A stretch of 64,000 nucleotides of DNA from NCBI RefSeq assembly GCF_011074795.1, contig NZ_JAAMPF010000018.1, positions 186,001-250,000 on the forward strand, given 5' to 3'. Made by a program: the position numbers and the translations under genes. Of this stretch, positions 1-8,211 are shown piece after piece. A model generated the notes under the pieces. It was not told where the DNA came from. It saw nothing but the letters and a program-made list of their open reading frames with translations, and made no database searches. The stretch's first letter is position 1, and each line of letters begins with the position of its first letter. Source of the DNA: Marinobacter salicampi. Its GTDB lineage: Bacteria; Pseudomonadota; Gammaproteobacteria; Pseudomonadales; Oleiphilaceae.

Positions 1-245
1 TGGCGTGCCTGGTTCAGCCGGGCCCGGGACAGGGTCATACGGTCGTTCAGATACGTAAGGAATAACTGCTGGTCATCTGTCCGCAGTGCCTCTGGGTCTT
101 TGAGGCCATGGAAAAGCACGAATCGTGTGATCCAGTGCAGGTAGGTTTGCTCGGTCCGATGGTTAAGCTGCTGTTTTTTTATAGCCTGCTGCACGCGAAC
201 CACAAGTCCTGGCTGGCTCTGTTCCAGCGCTTCGGTGATACTCAT
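1..245 (-). CDS. Tyrosine recombinase N-terminal SAM-like domain protein (partial, runs off left edge)
   Basis: The first 81 residues of a minus-strand gene are visible. They start at an ATG (243-245) with an AGGAT-type ribosome site upstream. A stretch at about residues 30-45 (HRTEQTYLHWITRFVLFH) matches the N-terminal SAM-like, DNA-core-binding domain of integron and phage tyrosine recombinases. The catalytic domain (R-K-H-R-Y) would lie outside the window, so whether it is present cannot be told. The gene could be a full integron-type integrase, or one of the short stand-alone SAM-like proteins that occur in some marine gammaproteobacteria. Confidence 0.7.
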   Translation of the reverse strand, partial: MSITEALEQSQPGLVVRVQQAIKKQQLNHRTEQTYLHWITRFVLFHGLKDPEALRTDDQQLFLTYLNDRMTLSRARLNQAR

Positions 246-368
246 GGGGGATCATCCTGTGGGTAACTTTGTACTTGTTAGAATGCGCGCATGTTATGAC
301 AATCCCTTGACCACGGCAAAGGGATTTAGGGGCGCCGGATAATGTTTCTGCCAGCGCCTTGAGATAAG

Positions 369-635
369 TCAGGATTTCTTCATTTGCTCCAGCCGGTCGA
401 TGTATTTCTGCATAGCTTCGTCTTTGGACATACCTTTATAGCTCGCCCAGGCGTCGTACTTGGCGCGTCCGACAAAATCCATCATACCGGGACGCTTACC
501 ACTCACGTCACCTTCGGTGGCCTGTTTATACAGGCCGTAGAATTCCAGCTTAAGCTCGTTGGAGGGTTTGAAATCTCCCTCAGCGGTCTGGATATAGTTT
601 ACTGCTTCGTCGAAACGTGTTTTCAGGTCACTCAT
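369..635 (-). CDS. Acyl-CoA-binding protein (ACBP)
   Basis: This 88-residue protein has the usual size of the ACBP family, a four-helix cytoplasmic carrier that binds long-chain acyl-CoA esters. The family ligand residues are visible: Y33 and K37 in the YGLYKQATEGD motif, K59 in AKYDAWASYKG, and Y78. A good ribosome site (AAGGA, 8 bases before the ATG) supports the start. It stands alone, so its partner pathway is not shown by context, but a role in acyl-CoA buffering for lipid metabolism follows from the family. Identification is firm. Confidence 0.93.
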   Translation of the reverse strand: MSDLKTRFDEAVNYIQTAEGDFKPSNELKLEFYGLYKQATEGDVSGKRPGMMDFVGRAKYDAWASYKGMSKDEAMQKYIDRLEQMKKS

Positions 636-951
636 CGGGCTTTCCTTTATCGTTCTGGATTTAACGGTCCATTTAAACTATTCGCAGATGGGGAGTATAT
701 CGGGAACAGGTCTGCAACGTCATTGTCCTGTCGTTCCAACGCCTGTGTGGATCGGGTATCTTCCTCAGCCTGTTTTCTCCACCTACCAAAGCAGCGTTAG
801 AGACGCCCTAAGCGCCCTGTCAGGTACCCCCGGGTATCGGTAAGGCTGTACTTCAGGGATTTCAGGAAGCCTTGCCTATGGACATGGGCATCCGGTTGTT
901 TCAAGCTGATCAGTGCCTGATCAGACGTGGCAACAGAGGGAACCTGAGCGG
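636..951. other. Intergenic region between ACBP gene and pqi operon
   Basis: No convincing coding sequence was found in these 316 bases. The region should hold the divergent promoters of the ACBP gene (minus) and the pqi operon (plus). Near its right end, two copies of the self-complementary octamer CTGATCAG lie at 906-913 and 917-924, 11 bp apart. They could be a regulator site for the pqi operon. No clear sigma-70 promoter could be assigned by eye. Confidence 0.4.
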
Positions 952-1551
952 ATGCCAGAACCATCCACCATCATTATTTGCGAATATTGCGATTCCGCGT
1001 ACCAGCATCCGGTACTCGGCCATGATGAAAAAGCTCACTGCGTGCGTTGCGGCGCCATCATATCCCGACCGGCCTGGTTGACGGTGGAGCAGTTGCTGGC
1101 GTTGAGTGTGACTGCCGGCATGTTACTGACGTTCCTTTGCCTTTACCCGATCATGTCGGTGCACACCCGGGGCCAGCTTCAGGAAGCGACTCTAATCGAT
1201 GCCGCCACTGCCCTTGCCCATGGTCCGGTGATTTTCATGGCCCTCATGGCGGCGTTTGCCACAGTGCTGGTGCCTGCTTTCCAGGTCGGGCTGTTGATCT
1301 GGCTGTTATCCTATGCCTGCCGGGGCAAACGCGCGCCAGGGTTTCAGTGGGCGATGCGGAACCTGGAGGCCCTGCGGCCCTGGAGCATGCTGGAAGTTTT
1401 TTTACTGGGTGCTCTGGTGACGGTGTTCAAGCTGACCGGGCGACTGGAGGCTGAACCTGCCCTGGGTCTGTTTGCTCTGGGGTTCCTCAGCCTGCTCATG
1501 ATTGGCGTGGCCGGACGTGACATCCGTATGCTCTGGGAGCAGGTCTCGTGA
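952..1551 (+). CDS. pqiA: Paraquat-inducible protein A-like membrane protein (first half, PqiA family)
   Basis: The protein starts with a zinc-ribbon-like region (CEYC ... HCVRC within the first 40 residues) followed by about four membrane segments. This is the layout of one PqiA repeat. In E. coli, PqiA is a single protein of about 417 residues with two such halves; here the halves are separate genes (this one and 1548-2168). PqiA is the inner-membrane part of the Pqi MCE complex that links inner and outer membranes for lipid transport. An upstream GTG (913) is in frame, but the ATG at 952 has a GAGGG ribosome site about 11 bases before it and is preferred. It overlaps the next gene by 4 bases. 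Confidence 0.85.
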   Translation: MPEPSTIIICEYCDSAYQHPVLGHDEKAHCVRCGAIISRPAWLTVEQLLALSVTAGMLLTFLCLYPIMSVHTRGQLQEATLIDAATALAHGPVIFMALMAAFATVLVPAFQVGLLIWLLSYACRGKRAPGFQWAMRNLEALRPWSMLEVFLLGALVTVFKLTGRLEAEPALGLFALGFLSLLMIGVAGRDIRMLWEQVS

Positions 1552-2168
1552 GCTTGCCTTTCGCTGACGAACTCAACCTGCAGTTGTGTCACCACTGCAA
1601 GTGTGCCTGCCCGCTCTCGGACATACCCCGCCCCTGCCTGCGCTGTGGCGCCACCCTCCACCGGCGCAAGCGAGGCTCGATCAATCGGAGCTGGGCCCTG
1701 CTGATTGCTGCGTTTGTGTTCTACATTCCCGCCAACGTCCTGCCCATCATGCACACCAGCGGCTTCAGGTATGACTCGAGCACGACCATACTGGGCAGCG
1801 TGGTCGACCTTTGGCTGGACGGGTCCTGGGATATCGCTGTCATCCTTTTTGTTGCAAGCGTGGGCGTGCCGGTGACCAAGTTCCTGGCCCTTGGCGTGCT
1901 TCTTATAACCGTTCAGCGCGGCAGTGCCCGCTCACAGCGAGAGCGGACCCAGCTGTACCGGGGGCTGGAGCTGATTGGCTACTGGTCCATGCTGGATGTT
2001 TTTGTAGCCGGCCTTCTTACGGCACTTGTCCAGTTCGGAGCGCTGGGCAGCATAGAGCCCCGTGTCGGGATCCTTTACTTCGGACTGGTCGTTATATTGA
2101 CCATGATGGCCACCTTGAGTTTCGACCCACGGTTGATCTGGGACACAGGAAGAACCCATGACGGATGA
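1548..2168 (+). CDS. pqiA: Paraquat-inducible protein A-like membrane protein (second half)
   Basis: This 206-residue protein also opens with a Cys-rich zinc-ribbon-like segment (CHHC ... CLRCG, residues about 14-34), then four hydrophobic segments. The motif IPANVLPIM at the first membrane segment is typical of PqiA. It starts with GTG inside the stop region of the upstream half (GTGA overlap) and overlaps pqiB by 11 bases, so translation is probably coupled through the operon. Together the two halves make the equivalent of one full PqiA. Confidence 0.9.
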   Translation: MSLPFADELNLQLCHHCKCACPLSDIPRPCLRCGATLHRRKRGSINRSWALLIAAFVFYIPANVLPIMHTSGFRYDSSTTILGSVVDLWLDGSWDIAVILFVASVGVPVTKFLALGVLLITVQRGSARSQRERTQLYRGLELIGYWSMLDVFVAGLLTALVQFGALGSIEPRVGILYFGLVVILTMMATLSFDPRLIWDTGRTHDG

Positions 2169-3813
2169 GAACACAGGCAAAAGCCCAGGCCAGCCAGAGC
2201 TGCGTAAAAGAGGATGGCATATTTCTCTGGTTTGGCTGGTTCCCCTGGTGGCGGGACTTATCGGGCTGTCGATGCTGGTCAGGGTCTGGCAGGACGCAGG
2301 ACCGGTTATTGAAGTGACCTTTGAAACGGCGGAAGGCCTGACGCCTGGAGAGACGCCGGTCCAGTACCGCAATGTGGTGATCGGGGGTCTGACCAATGTG
2401 AAGTTGAACGACGACCGTTCGAAGGTTATCGCAACCATTCAGCTCGATGGAAATGCCGAGGCCTTCACCCGGGAGGATTCGCGTTTCTGGGTTGTTCGCC
2501 CGCGAATCGGGGTAGGCGGTGTCTCTGGTCTTGACACCCTGATCACAGGTGGCTTTATTGCCGCTGACCCCGGCAGCTCCGCGGAAACGACCCGTGAGTT
2601 TACCGGGCTCGAAACGCCGCCGACCATCACCTACGGTGAGCCTGGCAAACGCTTTGGTTTACAGGCTGGTGATCTCGGCTCCCTCTCGGTCGGTTCGCCG
2701 GTCTATTACCGCAAGGTCCAGGTTGGGCAGGTGGTGTCCTACGGGTTGTCCGATGATGGCTCGGCGGTAAATCTCGAAGTGTTTGTATCGTCCCCTCATG
2801 ACCGCTTCGTCACTTCCGGAACCCGGTTCTGGAATGCCAGCGGCATCGAGGTGGATGTGAGCACTGAGGGTCTCGAAATGGACGTGCAATCACTGGTTTC
2901 CCTGGTGACCGGCGGCATCGCCTTTGGCAGGCCCGACCTGCCGGAGTCTTCGGAAGCGGTTCTGGCAGAGGCCGGAGACAGTTTTCGCCTGTTCGATAAC
3001 AGGGACGGCGCTTTCGCTGCTGACAAGGGCAGAGCCCAGCGGATACGCATGCAGTTCGACCAGTCTCTGCGGGGCATGAGCGCCGGGGCGCCGGTAGACT
3101 TCATGGGCAAGAATATTGGCGAGGTAAACAGCATCACCCTCGATTATGATCCTGCCGACCAGAGTTTTCCGGTTATCGTAGAGGCCGAGATATACCCGAA
3201 GCTGATGGGGCAGGCCTACGACAAGCTGCAGGCCGCAGAGGAGGATAGAAGCGATGAGACAGCCACCCGCAAGCTGTTCGAGCGTTTTGTCCAGAACGGC
3301 CTTCGTGCTGAAGCCCGGAGCCAGAGTCTGATTACGGGCAAATTGTTTATCTCACTGGAATTCTACCCGAACGCTGATGATGCAGATTTCATGACCAGTA
3401 CACAGGCGATTATTATTCCCACCCGACCCACCAGTCTCGATCAGCTGCAGGCGCAGCTACTGAGTCTGGTTGAGCGATTGAGTGAACTGCCGGTGGAAAG
3501 TATCGGTGCCAATCTGGACGGCGGACTGGCTGAGATGCGTGAGGCCATGGCACAGTTCAACAGCGACCTGCTGCCAGCGACCCGGTCCACCCTGGAAGGC
3601 ATCGACCAGGTCATGGCCCGCATGGAAGATACCCTGAATTCAGCCAATGAAACCCTGGACGAGAATTCACCCGCCCGGCACAAGCTGGGCCAGGCATTAG
3701 GAGAGCTTGAGCGCATGTCACGTTCAGTACGAGAACTAACCGACTACCTGCGCCGGCATCCGGAAGCACTGCTCCGGGGCCGGCAGGGCCAGGACCGGAG
3801 TCTGCAGCCATGA
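2158..3813 (+). CDS. pqiB: Intermembrane transport protein PqiB (three MCE domains)
   Basis: At 551 residues this is close to E. coli PqiB (546). A single N-terminal membrane anchor (residues about 22-42) is followed by three MCE domains, beginning near residues 49, 160 and 290, each recognisable by a V-x-Y/F-(R/M)-x-(V/N)-x-(V/I)-G pattern. The C-terminal 110 residues are predicted coiled coil. In the known family, stacked MCE hexamers and the coiled-coil needle form a periplasmic tunnel for lipids between the two membranes. The gene ends in an ATGA overlap with pqiC, so it lies in the middle of a four-gene operon. Confidence 0.95.
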   Translation: MTDENTGKSPGQPELRKRGWHISLVWLVPLVAGLIGLSMLVRVWQDAGPVIEVTFETAEGLTPGETPVQYRNVVIGGLTNVKLNDDRSKVIATIQLDGNAEAFTREDSRFWVVRPRIGVGGVSGLDTLITGGFIAADPGSSAETTREFTGLETPPTITYGEPGKRFGLQAGDLGSLSVGSPVYYRKVQVGQVVSYGLSDDGSAVNLEVFVSSPHDRFVTSGTRFWNASGIEVDVSTEGLEMDVQSLVSLVTGGIAFGRPDLPESSEAVLAEAGDSFRLFDNRDGAFAADKGRAQRIRMQFDQSLRGMSAGAPVDFMGKNIGEVNSITLDYDPADQSFPVIVEAEIYPKLMGQAYDKLQAAEEDRSDETATRKLFERFVQNGLRAEARSQSLITGKLFISLEFYPNADDADFMTSTQAIIIPTRPTSLDQLQAQLLSLVERLSELPVESIGANLDGGLAEMREAMAQFNSDLLPATRSTLEGIDQVMARMEDTLNSANETLDENSPARHKLGQALGELERMSRSVRELTDYLRRHPEALLRGRQGQDRSLQP

Positions 3814-4424
3814 TAAATGCACAGGCACGGGCTCCCTCGTTCCGGGCGTTAATGGTGTTTATGCTCCTGGCAAGCCTCGGGGCCTGCACCAGTCCCCAGG
3901 TTCGCTTTCATACCCTGGTTCCGCTTGCCGAAGGTGAAATCACCAACTCCGAAAAAATTCCCGCTGACGTCAGTAGCCTGCGGTTGGAGAGCGTCACTGT
4001 CCCGCCTCAGGTGGACCGCTCCGAGGTGGTATTGCGAACAGACGACAGCAGTCTCGCCATCATGGGCTCAGACTGGTGGGGCGCCAGCCTGTCGGAGGAG
4101 ATCCGAAGTGCCCTGGAAACCCGGTTCGCCCGCTTTAAAGCCGGCAACAGCGAGACACCGGTCAGAGTCCGGGTGGAGATCATCCGGTTCGACTTGGTCT
4201 CGAACCAGTATGCCCTGCTGGAAGCCCGCTACCAGGTGCTGCGTCAGGGTGATGGCCAGCTTACCTGCAAGGTGGTGGCATCGGCCCAGGCCGGCCACGA
4301 GATCAACTCTCTGGTTATTGCCCAGCAGAGCAATCTTGCCTTGCTGGCAAGGCATGCCATGGCCGCGTCAAGGGCACTGACTGAGGGTGGGGGCTGTCCC
4401 GGGAAAGCGCCGGAGCCGGAGTAA
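3810..4424 (+). CDS. pqiC: PqiC-like outer-membrane lipoprotein
   Basis: This 204-residue protein has a lipoprotein signal with lipobox LGAC and lipidated Cys26. The mature part has the pattern of the ABC-type transport auxiliary lipoprotein family (DUF330/PqiC), including the RLESVTVPPQVDR stretch near residue 50 that marks the conserved edge. PqiC is known to sit in the outer membrane and contact the PqiB tip. Position after pqiB with a 4-base overlap fits this role exactly. Confidence 0.92.
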   Translation: MINAQARAPSFRALMVFMLLASLGACTSPQVRFHTLVPLAEGEITNSEKIPADVSSLRLESVTVPPQVDRSEVVLRTDDSSLAIMGSDWWGASLSEEIRSALETRFARFKAGNSETPVRVRVEIIRFDLVSNQYALLEARYQVLRQGDGQLTCKVVASAQAGHEINSLVIAQQSNLALLARHAMAASRALTEGGGCPGKAPEPE

Positions 4425-4554
4425 GACTCATGGCGGCATGAAGAATTTTTAAGGGGAGAGCCTTTAATAAACGGGCTGCGGATGCCACATTTCCTGAAGG
4501 CATGGTAAAAAATGCTTAATGTCCGAAAGGAATCGATTGCAGGAGGCAACCGTC

Positions 4555-5892
4555 ATGACAGAAGGCCACGGGTTACAACAGTTGGACATGCTCCGCCAGG
4601 CCATAACGCCGCTGACAGGGGAGGCGGGCGATTACGACGAGCTTCTCGCGCTTTGTCGCGACAAGAGTTTTGTTCTGCTCGGGGAGGCCACCCATGGCAG
4701 CCACGAGTTTTACCAGGCCCGCGCTGAGGTCACCAAACGGCTGATCATGGAGCAGGGCCTGAGTGCTATCGCTGTTGAGGCCGACTGGCCTGCGGCTTAC
4801 CGCATCAACCGCTATGTCAGAGGCCTTGGCTTTGATGAGTCCGCCGCGGAAGCGTTGGGGGACTTTCACCGGTTTCCGTTGTGGATGTGGCGTAATACGG
4901 TGATGGTGGAATTTGTGGAGTGGTTGCGCGAGTTCAACTACGGCCGCAGTCTGGAATCGCAGGTGGGCTTTTATGGCCTCGACATGTACAGCATGTATGA
5001 GTCCATCTACCACGTCATTGACTACCTGGAGCAGGTAGACCCTGAGGCAGCGGACCATGCGCGGCAGAGTTATGGATGCCTCGACCACACCTCCGATGAA
5101 CAGGAGTACGGCTACGGTGTGATGTTGGGCAAGCGGCCTTCCTGCGAAGAGGAAGTGGTCAAGCAGTTGATGAGGATCCAGGGCAACGCTGCGGACTATG
5201 TCAGAAAGGGTGGCATGCTGGCCGAAGATGAGCAGTTTCAGGCTGAACGCAACGCCAGTCTGGTCCGCAATGCTGAACGCTACTATCGCACCATGTTTAC
5301 CGGCCGGATCAGCACCTGGAATATCCGGGACCGCCACATGAGCGACACCCTCGAGGCCCTGCGCAAGCATCTGACCTCGCGGACCGGCAACAGCGCCCGA
5401 TTAGCGGTCTGGGCCCACAACTCCCATCTCGGAGATGCCCGTGCCACGGCCATGGGTGAGCAGGGGGAGTTCAACCTCGGCCAACTGACCCGGGAGCGCT
5501 ACCGTGACGATGCCCTTCTGGTAGGGTTCACCACCTCCCGGGGTCATGTGTCCGCGGCCTCTGCCTGGAACGGCGACGTTGAGCTCAAGACAGTTAAACC
5601 AGCTCTGCCCGACAGTTACGAGCATCTGTTTCATGAGATTGGAGAAGAGGCGTTTCTGCTTGACCTGCAGGATCAGCGGGTGGCGGCAATCCTTCCCAAG
5701 AGCCGCCTGGAGCGGGCAATTGGCGTGCTGTATCTGGCCAGTTCCGAACGCAGGAGTCATTATTTCAACTGCAAACTGGCAGACCAGTTTGATGTGGTGC
5801 TGCATTTTGACACCACGCGGGCACTGGAGCCCCTGGATAAAGTGTCGGAGTGGACCGATCGCGCGCCCGAGACTTATCCTTTCGGCGTCTAG
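4555..5892 (+). CDS. Erythromycin esterase family protein
   Basis: A 445-residue protein of the EreA/EreB-like superfamily. Family marks are the GEATHGSHEFY motif near residue 45, the EADWP segment near residue 70, and WAHNSHLGD near residue 290, where conserved Glu and His residues form the hydrolytic centre. Members open macrolide lactones in the few studied cases, but most chromosomal relatives have unknown substrates, so drug resistance should not be assumed. The start is set by a near-perfect ribosome site (AGGAGG, 8 bases upstream of ATG 4555) over an in-frame ATG at 4519. No operon partner. Confidence 0.9.
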   Translation: MTEGHGLQQLDMLRQAITPLTGEAGDYDELLALCRDKSFVLLGEATHGSHEFYQARAEVTKRLIMEQGLSAIAVEADWPAAYRINRYVRGLGFDESAAEALGDFHRFPLWMWRNTVMVEFVEWLREFNYGRSLESQVGFYGLDMYSMYESIYHVIDYLEQVDPEAADHARQSYGCLDHTSDEQEYGYGVMLGKRPSCEEEVVKQLMRIQGNAADYVRKGGMLAEDEQFQAERNASLVRNAERYYRTMFTGRISTWNIRDRHMSDTLEALRKHLTSRTGNSARLAVWAHNSHLGDARATAMGEQGEFNLGQLTRERYRDDALLVGFTTSRGHVSAASAWNGDVELKTVKPALPDSYEHLFHEIGEEAFLLDLQDQRVAAILPKSRLERAIGVLYLASSERRSHYFNCKLADQFDVVLHFDTTRALEPLDKVSEWTDRAPETYPFGV

Positions 5893-5913
5893 ACCGACCA
5901 TGAAACCGACCAG

Positions 5914-5945
5914 CAGGCGGTGGGCCAGATCCTGCCCACCGCCTG
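5914..5945. terminator. Perfect 12-bp stem hairpin between convergent genes
   Basis: CAGGCGGTGGGC (5914-5925) and GCCCACCGCCTG (5934-5945) are exact inverse complements around an 8-base loop. The hairpin lies between the stops of two convergent genes. There is no U-tract after it in either direction, so it may stop transcription weakly, protect 3' ends, or act with Rho. Confidence 0.5.
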
Positions 5946-5954
5946 AAATAGCTA

Positions 5955-6644
5955 TCAGTCCACCGGCGGCGTTGGTCGCACCAGGATCTCGTTGACGTCC
6001 ACGTGCCTTGGCTGGGCCAGAGCGTAGGTCACTGCATTGGCAATATCGGCGGGCTCCAGGGCCGAGGCTGGTGGTTCATCGAAGAACGCTGTATCGACCA
6101 TGCCTGGTTCGATCAGCGTTACCCGCACCCCGGTGCCGCGCAACTCTTCCCGTACTCCATAGCCGATGGCTGAAACCGCCCACTTGGTGGCACTGTACAT
6201 AGAGCCTGGAATGGTTGTCCGGCCTGCTGCCGACCCGGTAATAAGCAGATGCCCGCGGCTTTTCTTTAGCGCCGGCAGGCAGTGCTGGAGGGTGAGCCCG
6301 ACGCCAAGCACATTGGTCAGAATCATGTCTCGCCAGACCTCAGGATCGGCGCCGCTGAAACCCCCTGAGCTTCCACCCCGGCCGGCGTTGGCAAACACTG
6401 CGTCTATCTGGCCAAAGGCTTCCAGAGCCTTGTCCACCATGGCTTTCTGGTCGTCGCCGCTCTGAACGTCACAGGTCGCCGTCAACACCCGGGATTCGCC
6501 CCCAAGTTCGTCGCGGAGTTCGGCCAGTTTGTCTTCGGAGCGGGCTGCCAGCACCAACCGGTAACCTTCCCTGGCAGCCGCACGGGCAGTGGCCGCGCCG
6601 ATGCCGGATGAGGCGCCGGTTATAAGCAGAACTGGTTGTGTCAT
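5955..6644 (-). CDS. Short-chain dehydrogenase/reductase (SDR)
   Basis: A 229-residue classical SDR. The cofactor motif TGASSGIG is at residues 9-16, NAG at 86-88, and the catalytic residues S138, Y150 and K154 (YSATK) are all present, so an active NAD(P)-dependent oxidoreductase is expected. The acidic/basic residues after strand 2 (AARSEDK) suggest NADP use. The substrate is unknown. A strong ribosome site (AAGGAGG) precedes the ATG. It is convergent with the esterase-family gene and divergent from the methyltransferase-like gene. Confidence 0.92.
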   Translation of the reverse strand: MTQPVLLITGASSGIGAATARAAAREGYRLVLAARSEDKLAELRDELGGESRVLTATCDVQSGDDQKAMVDKALEAFGQIDAVFANAGRGGSSGGFSGADPEVWRDMILTNVLGVGLTLQHCLPALKKSRGHLLITGSAAGRTTIPGSMYSATKWAVSAIGYGVREELRGTGVRVTLIEPGMVDTAFFDEPPASALEPADIANAVTYALAQPRHVDVNEILVRPTPPVD

Positions 6645-6852
6645 CGTAACCTCCTTATCACTGGTATCTGATTTACCACTGGATCTGGATCACTACCGGT
6701 ACCGTCCTGAAACCCGAGCCTATCACCCGGGGCCGGATAGCGCGAAGCGCTTCGGGTCGCGATTGGCTATGCCCATTGGTACGGCCGTGGCAGCCGAGCG
6801 GACTTTTTCTGTTAGAGTGTTCGTTCTAAATGCATCAATATCAAGGTGACCG

Positions 6853-7581
6853 ATGGGCCTTCTGTTTGAGGAAATTGACACCCAACCTTCCGCCCTGGGT
6901 GAAATAACCCTTCGCAGGCGCCGTATTCCCGCCCTTGGCGACCGAGACATCTATGAGGTCAAGCTTGGGGACGAGTTTTTGATGTCCAGCATGTTTGTGG
7001 ATGCCGAGGTGGCGCTGGCAGACATGGCCCTGGCTGAAATCAGCGGCGATAACCTGCAGGTGGTGGTGGGTGGCCTGGGCCTGGGCTACACCGCAGAGGC
7101 TGCGCTCAAACACGACCGGGTGGGCTCCTTGCTGGTGGTGGACGCCCTCAATACAGTGATTCAGTGGCATGAGCAGGAAAAGGTGCCTCTTGGCAAAATT
7201 CTTAACGATGATCCGCGCTGCCGTTTTGTCCATGCCAGCTTTTTTGATCTGGCAGTGGCCGAGGGCACCGGTTTTGACCAGGATCAACCGGACAAGCTCT
7301 TCGACGCCATCTTGCTGGACATCGACCACTCGCCACGGGCCCTGCTGAACGAGTCCAATGCAACCTTCTACAATACCAACAGTCTGGGTCGAATGGCGCG
7401 CCAGTTGCGGCCCGGTGGCGTCTTTGGCATGTGGTCCAACGAACCACCCGATGAGGAATTCATGGAAATCCTGCAGTGCCTGTTTGTTGAGGTGGAAGCC
7501 CGGGTGGTGTCGTTCTTCAATCCGTTCCAGAACACGGAGTCATCCAACACGGTTTATGTGGCACGCCAGCCCGGGCAGTGA
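6853..7581 (+). CDS. Spermidine-synthase-like class I methyltransferase-fold protein
   Basis: This 242-residue protein has the Rossmann motif VVVGGLGLGYTA (residues about 73-84), an acidic strand-2 end (VVDALN) and a DAILLDIDHSP motif near residue 154, as in the spermidine synthase/SAM-methyltransferase superfamily. The residues that bind putrescine in true SpeE are not evident by eye, so polyamine synthesis is not claimed. It may act on another small molecule. It is a single gene with its own promoter region, ending 7 bp before a convergent gene. Confidence 0.78.
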   Translation: MGLLFEEIDTQPSALGEITLRRRRIPALGDRDIYEVKLGDEFLMSSMFVDAEVALADMALAEISGDNLQVVVGGLGLGYTAEAALKHDRVGSLLVVDALNTVIQWHEQEKVPLGKILNDDPRCRFVHASFFDLAVAEGTGFDQDQPDKLFDAILLDIDHSPRALLNESNATFYNTNSLGRMARQLRPGGVFGMWSNEPPDEEFMEILQCLFVEVEARVVSFFNPFQNTESSNTVYVARQPGQ

Positions 7582-7588
7582 GCCGGCT

Positions 7589-8032
7589 CTAACGCCAGCT
7601 AACGAGGCAGCCAGACCTGATCAGGTAACGTCCGGTTTCCTTGCCCCGGCGCTGGTATACCCACCACTGGCCGGCATGGTGGTCCGGATCGCCTAGAATA
7701 TAGCGTACCTGGGTGGCGCTCATGCCAGCCTCTACCCTGGACTTCACCCGAAGCCGGCGCAGTTCAGTGGACTGGATGTAACCCCTGGCGCAACCGGTAC
7801 GGGACGCTCTGGCCTGTCTGGGCGCTGGTGGCTCAAAGCGGAAATCAGCGCCGGTATCCAGCCGGCCTCCGGTCCGGGCCGGCTCGACGGTGACGACTTC
7901 GGCCCCGGCACCGCAGGGTCTATCCGAAAACAGGGTCTGGCTATCTGTCTGGCAACGGTAGATCTGGCTGTGGCTATCAAACGGCACCAATAGACTGATC
8001 AGCAGTGCCATGGCCGTGAGGGTGGGGCGCAT
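7589..8032 (-). CDS. DUF4124 exported protein with BamE-like C-terminal motif
   Basis: The 147-residue product has a signal peptide (about residues 1-22, ending SHSQ), then the DUF4124 core (IYRCQT ... LFSDRPCG). The C-terminal half has a GMSATQVRYILGDP stretch followed by WWVYQ, which resembles the SmpA/OmlA/BamE-type small fold. Two N-terminal cysteines and two later ones could pair in the periplasm. A second protein of the same architecture is encoded at 32806-33300. Function is unknown. Confidence 0.75.
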   Translation of the reverse strand: MRPTLTAMALLISLLVPFDSHSQIYRCQTDSQTLFSDRPCGAGAEVVTVEPARTGGRLDTGADFRFEPPAPRQARASRTGCARGYIQSTELRRLRVKSRVEAGMSATQVRYILGDPDHHAGQWWVYQRRGKETGRYLIRSGCLVSWR

Positions 8033-8211
8033 CCTGCGTCTCCTTCGCTTGTGGCTCGTGCGACCTCCTGTCGCAGCTGCGAAGCTTAGCAGACCCTTTT
8101 TGCCGGGGCTACGTCCGGGCCAGGGACATTATTTCAATCCCTACCGAAACGCGGACCGGGCTGAGCTAAAGCTATACTGAATCAGGAACTGACCGCCAGG
8201 AGTCAAGGAAC

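Noticed and set aside
4555..5892. Macrolide resistance gene
   Set aside because: The family match is good, but most chromosomal members have unknown substrates and no resistance context (transposon, other drug genes) is present.
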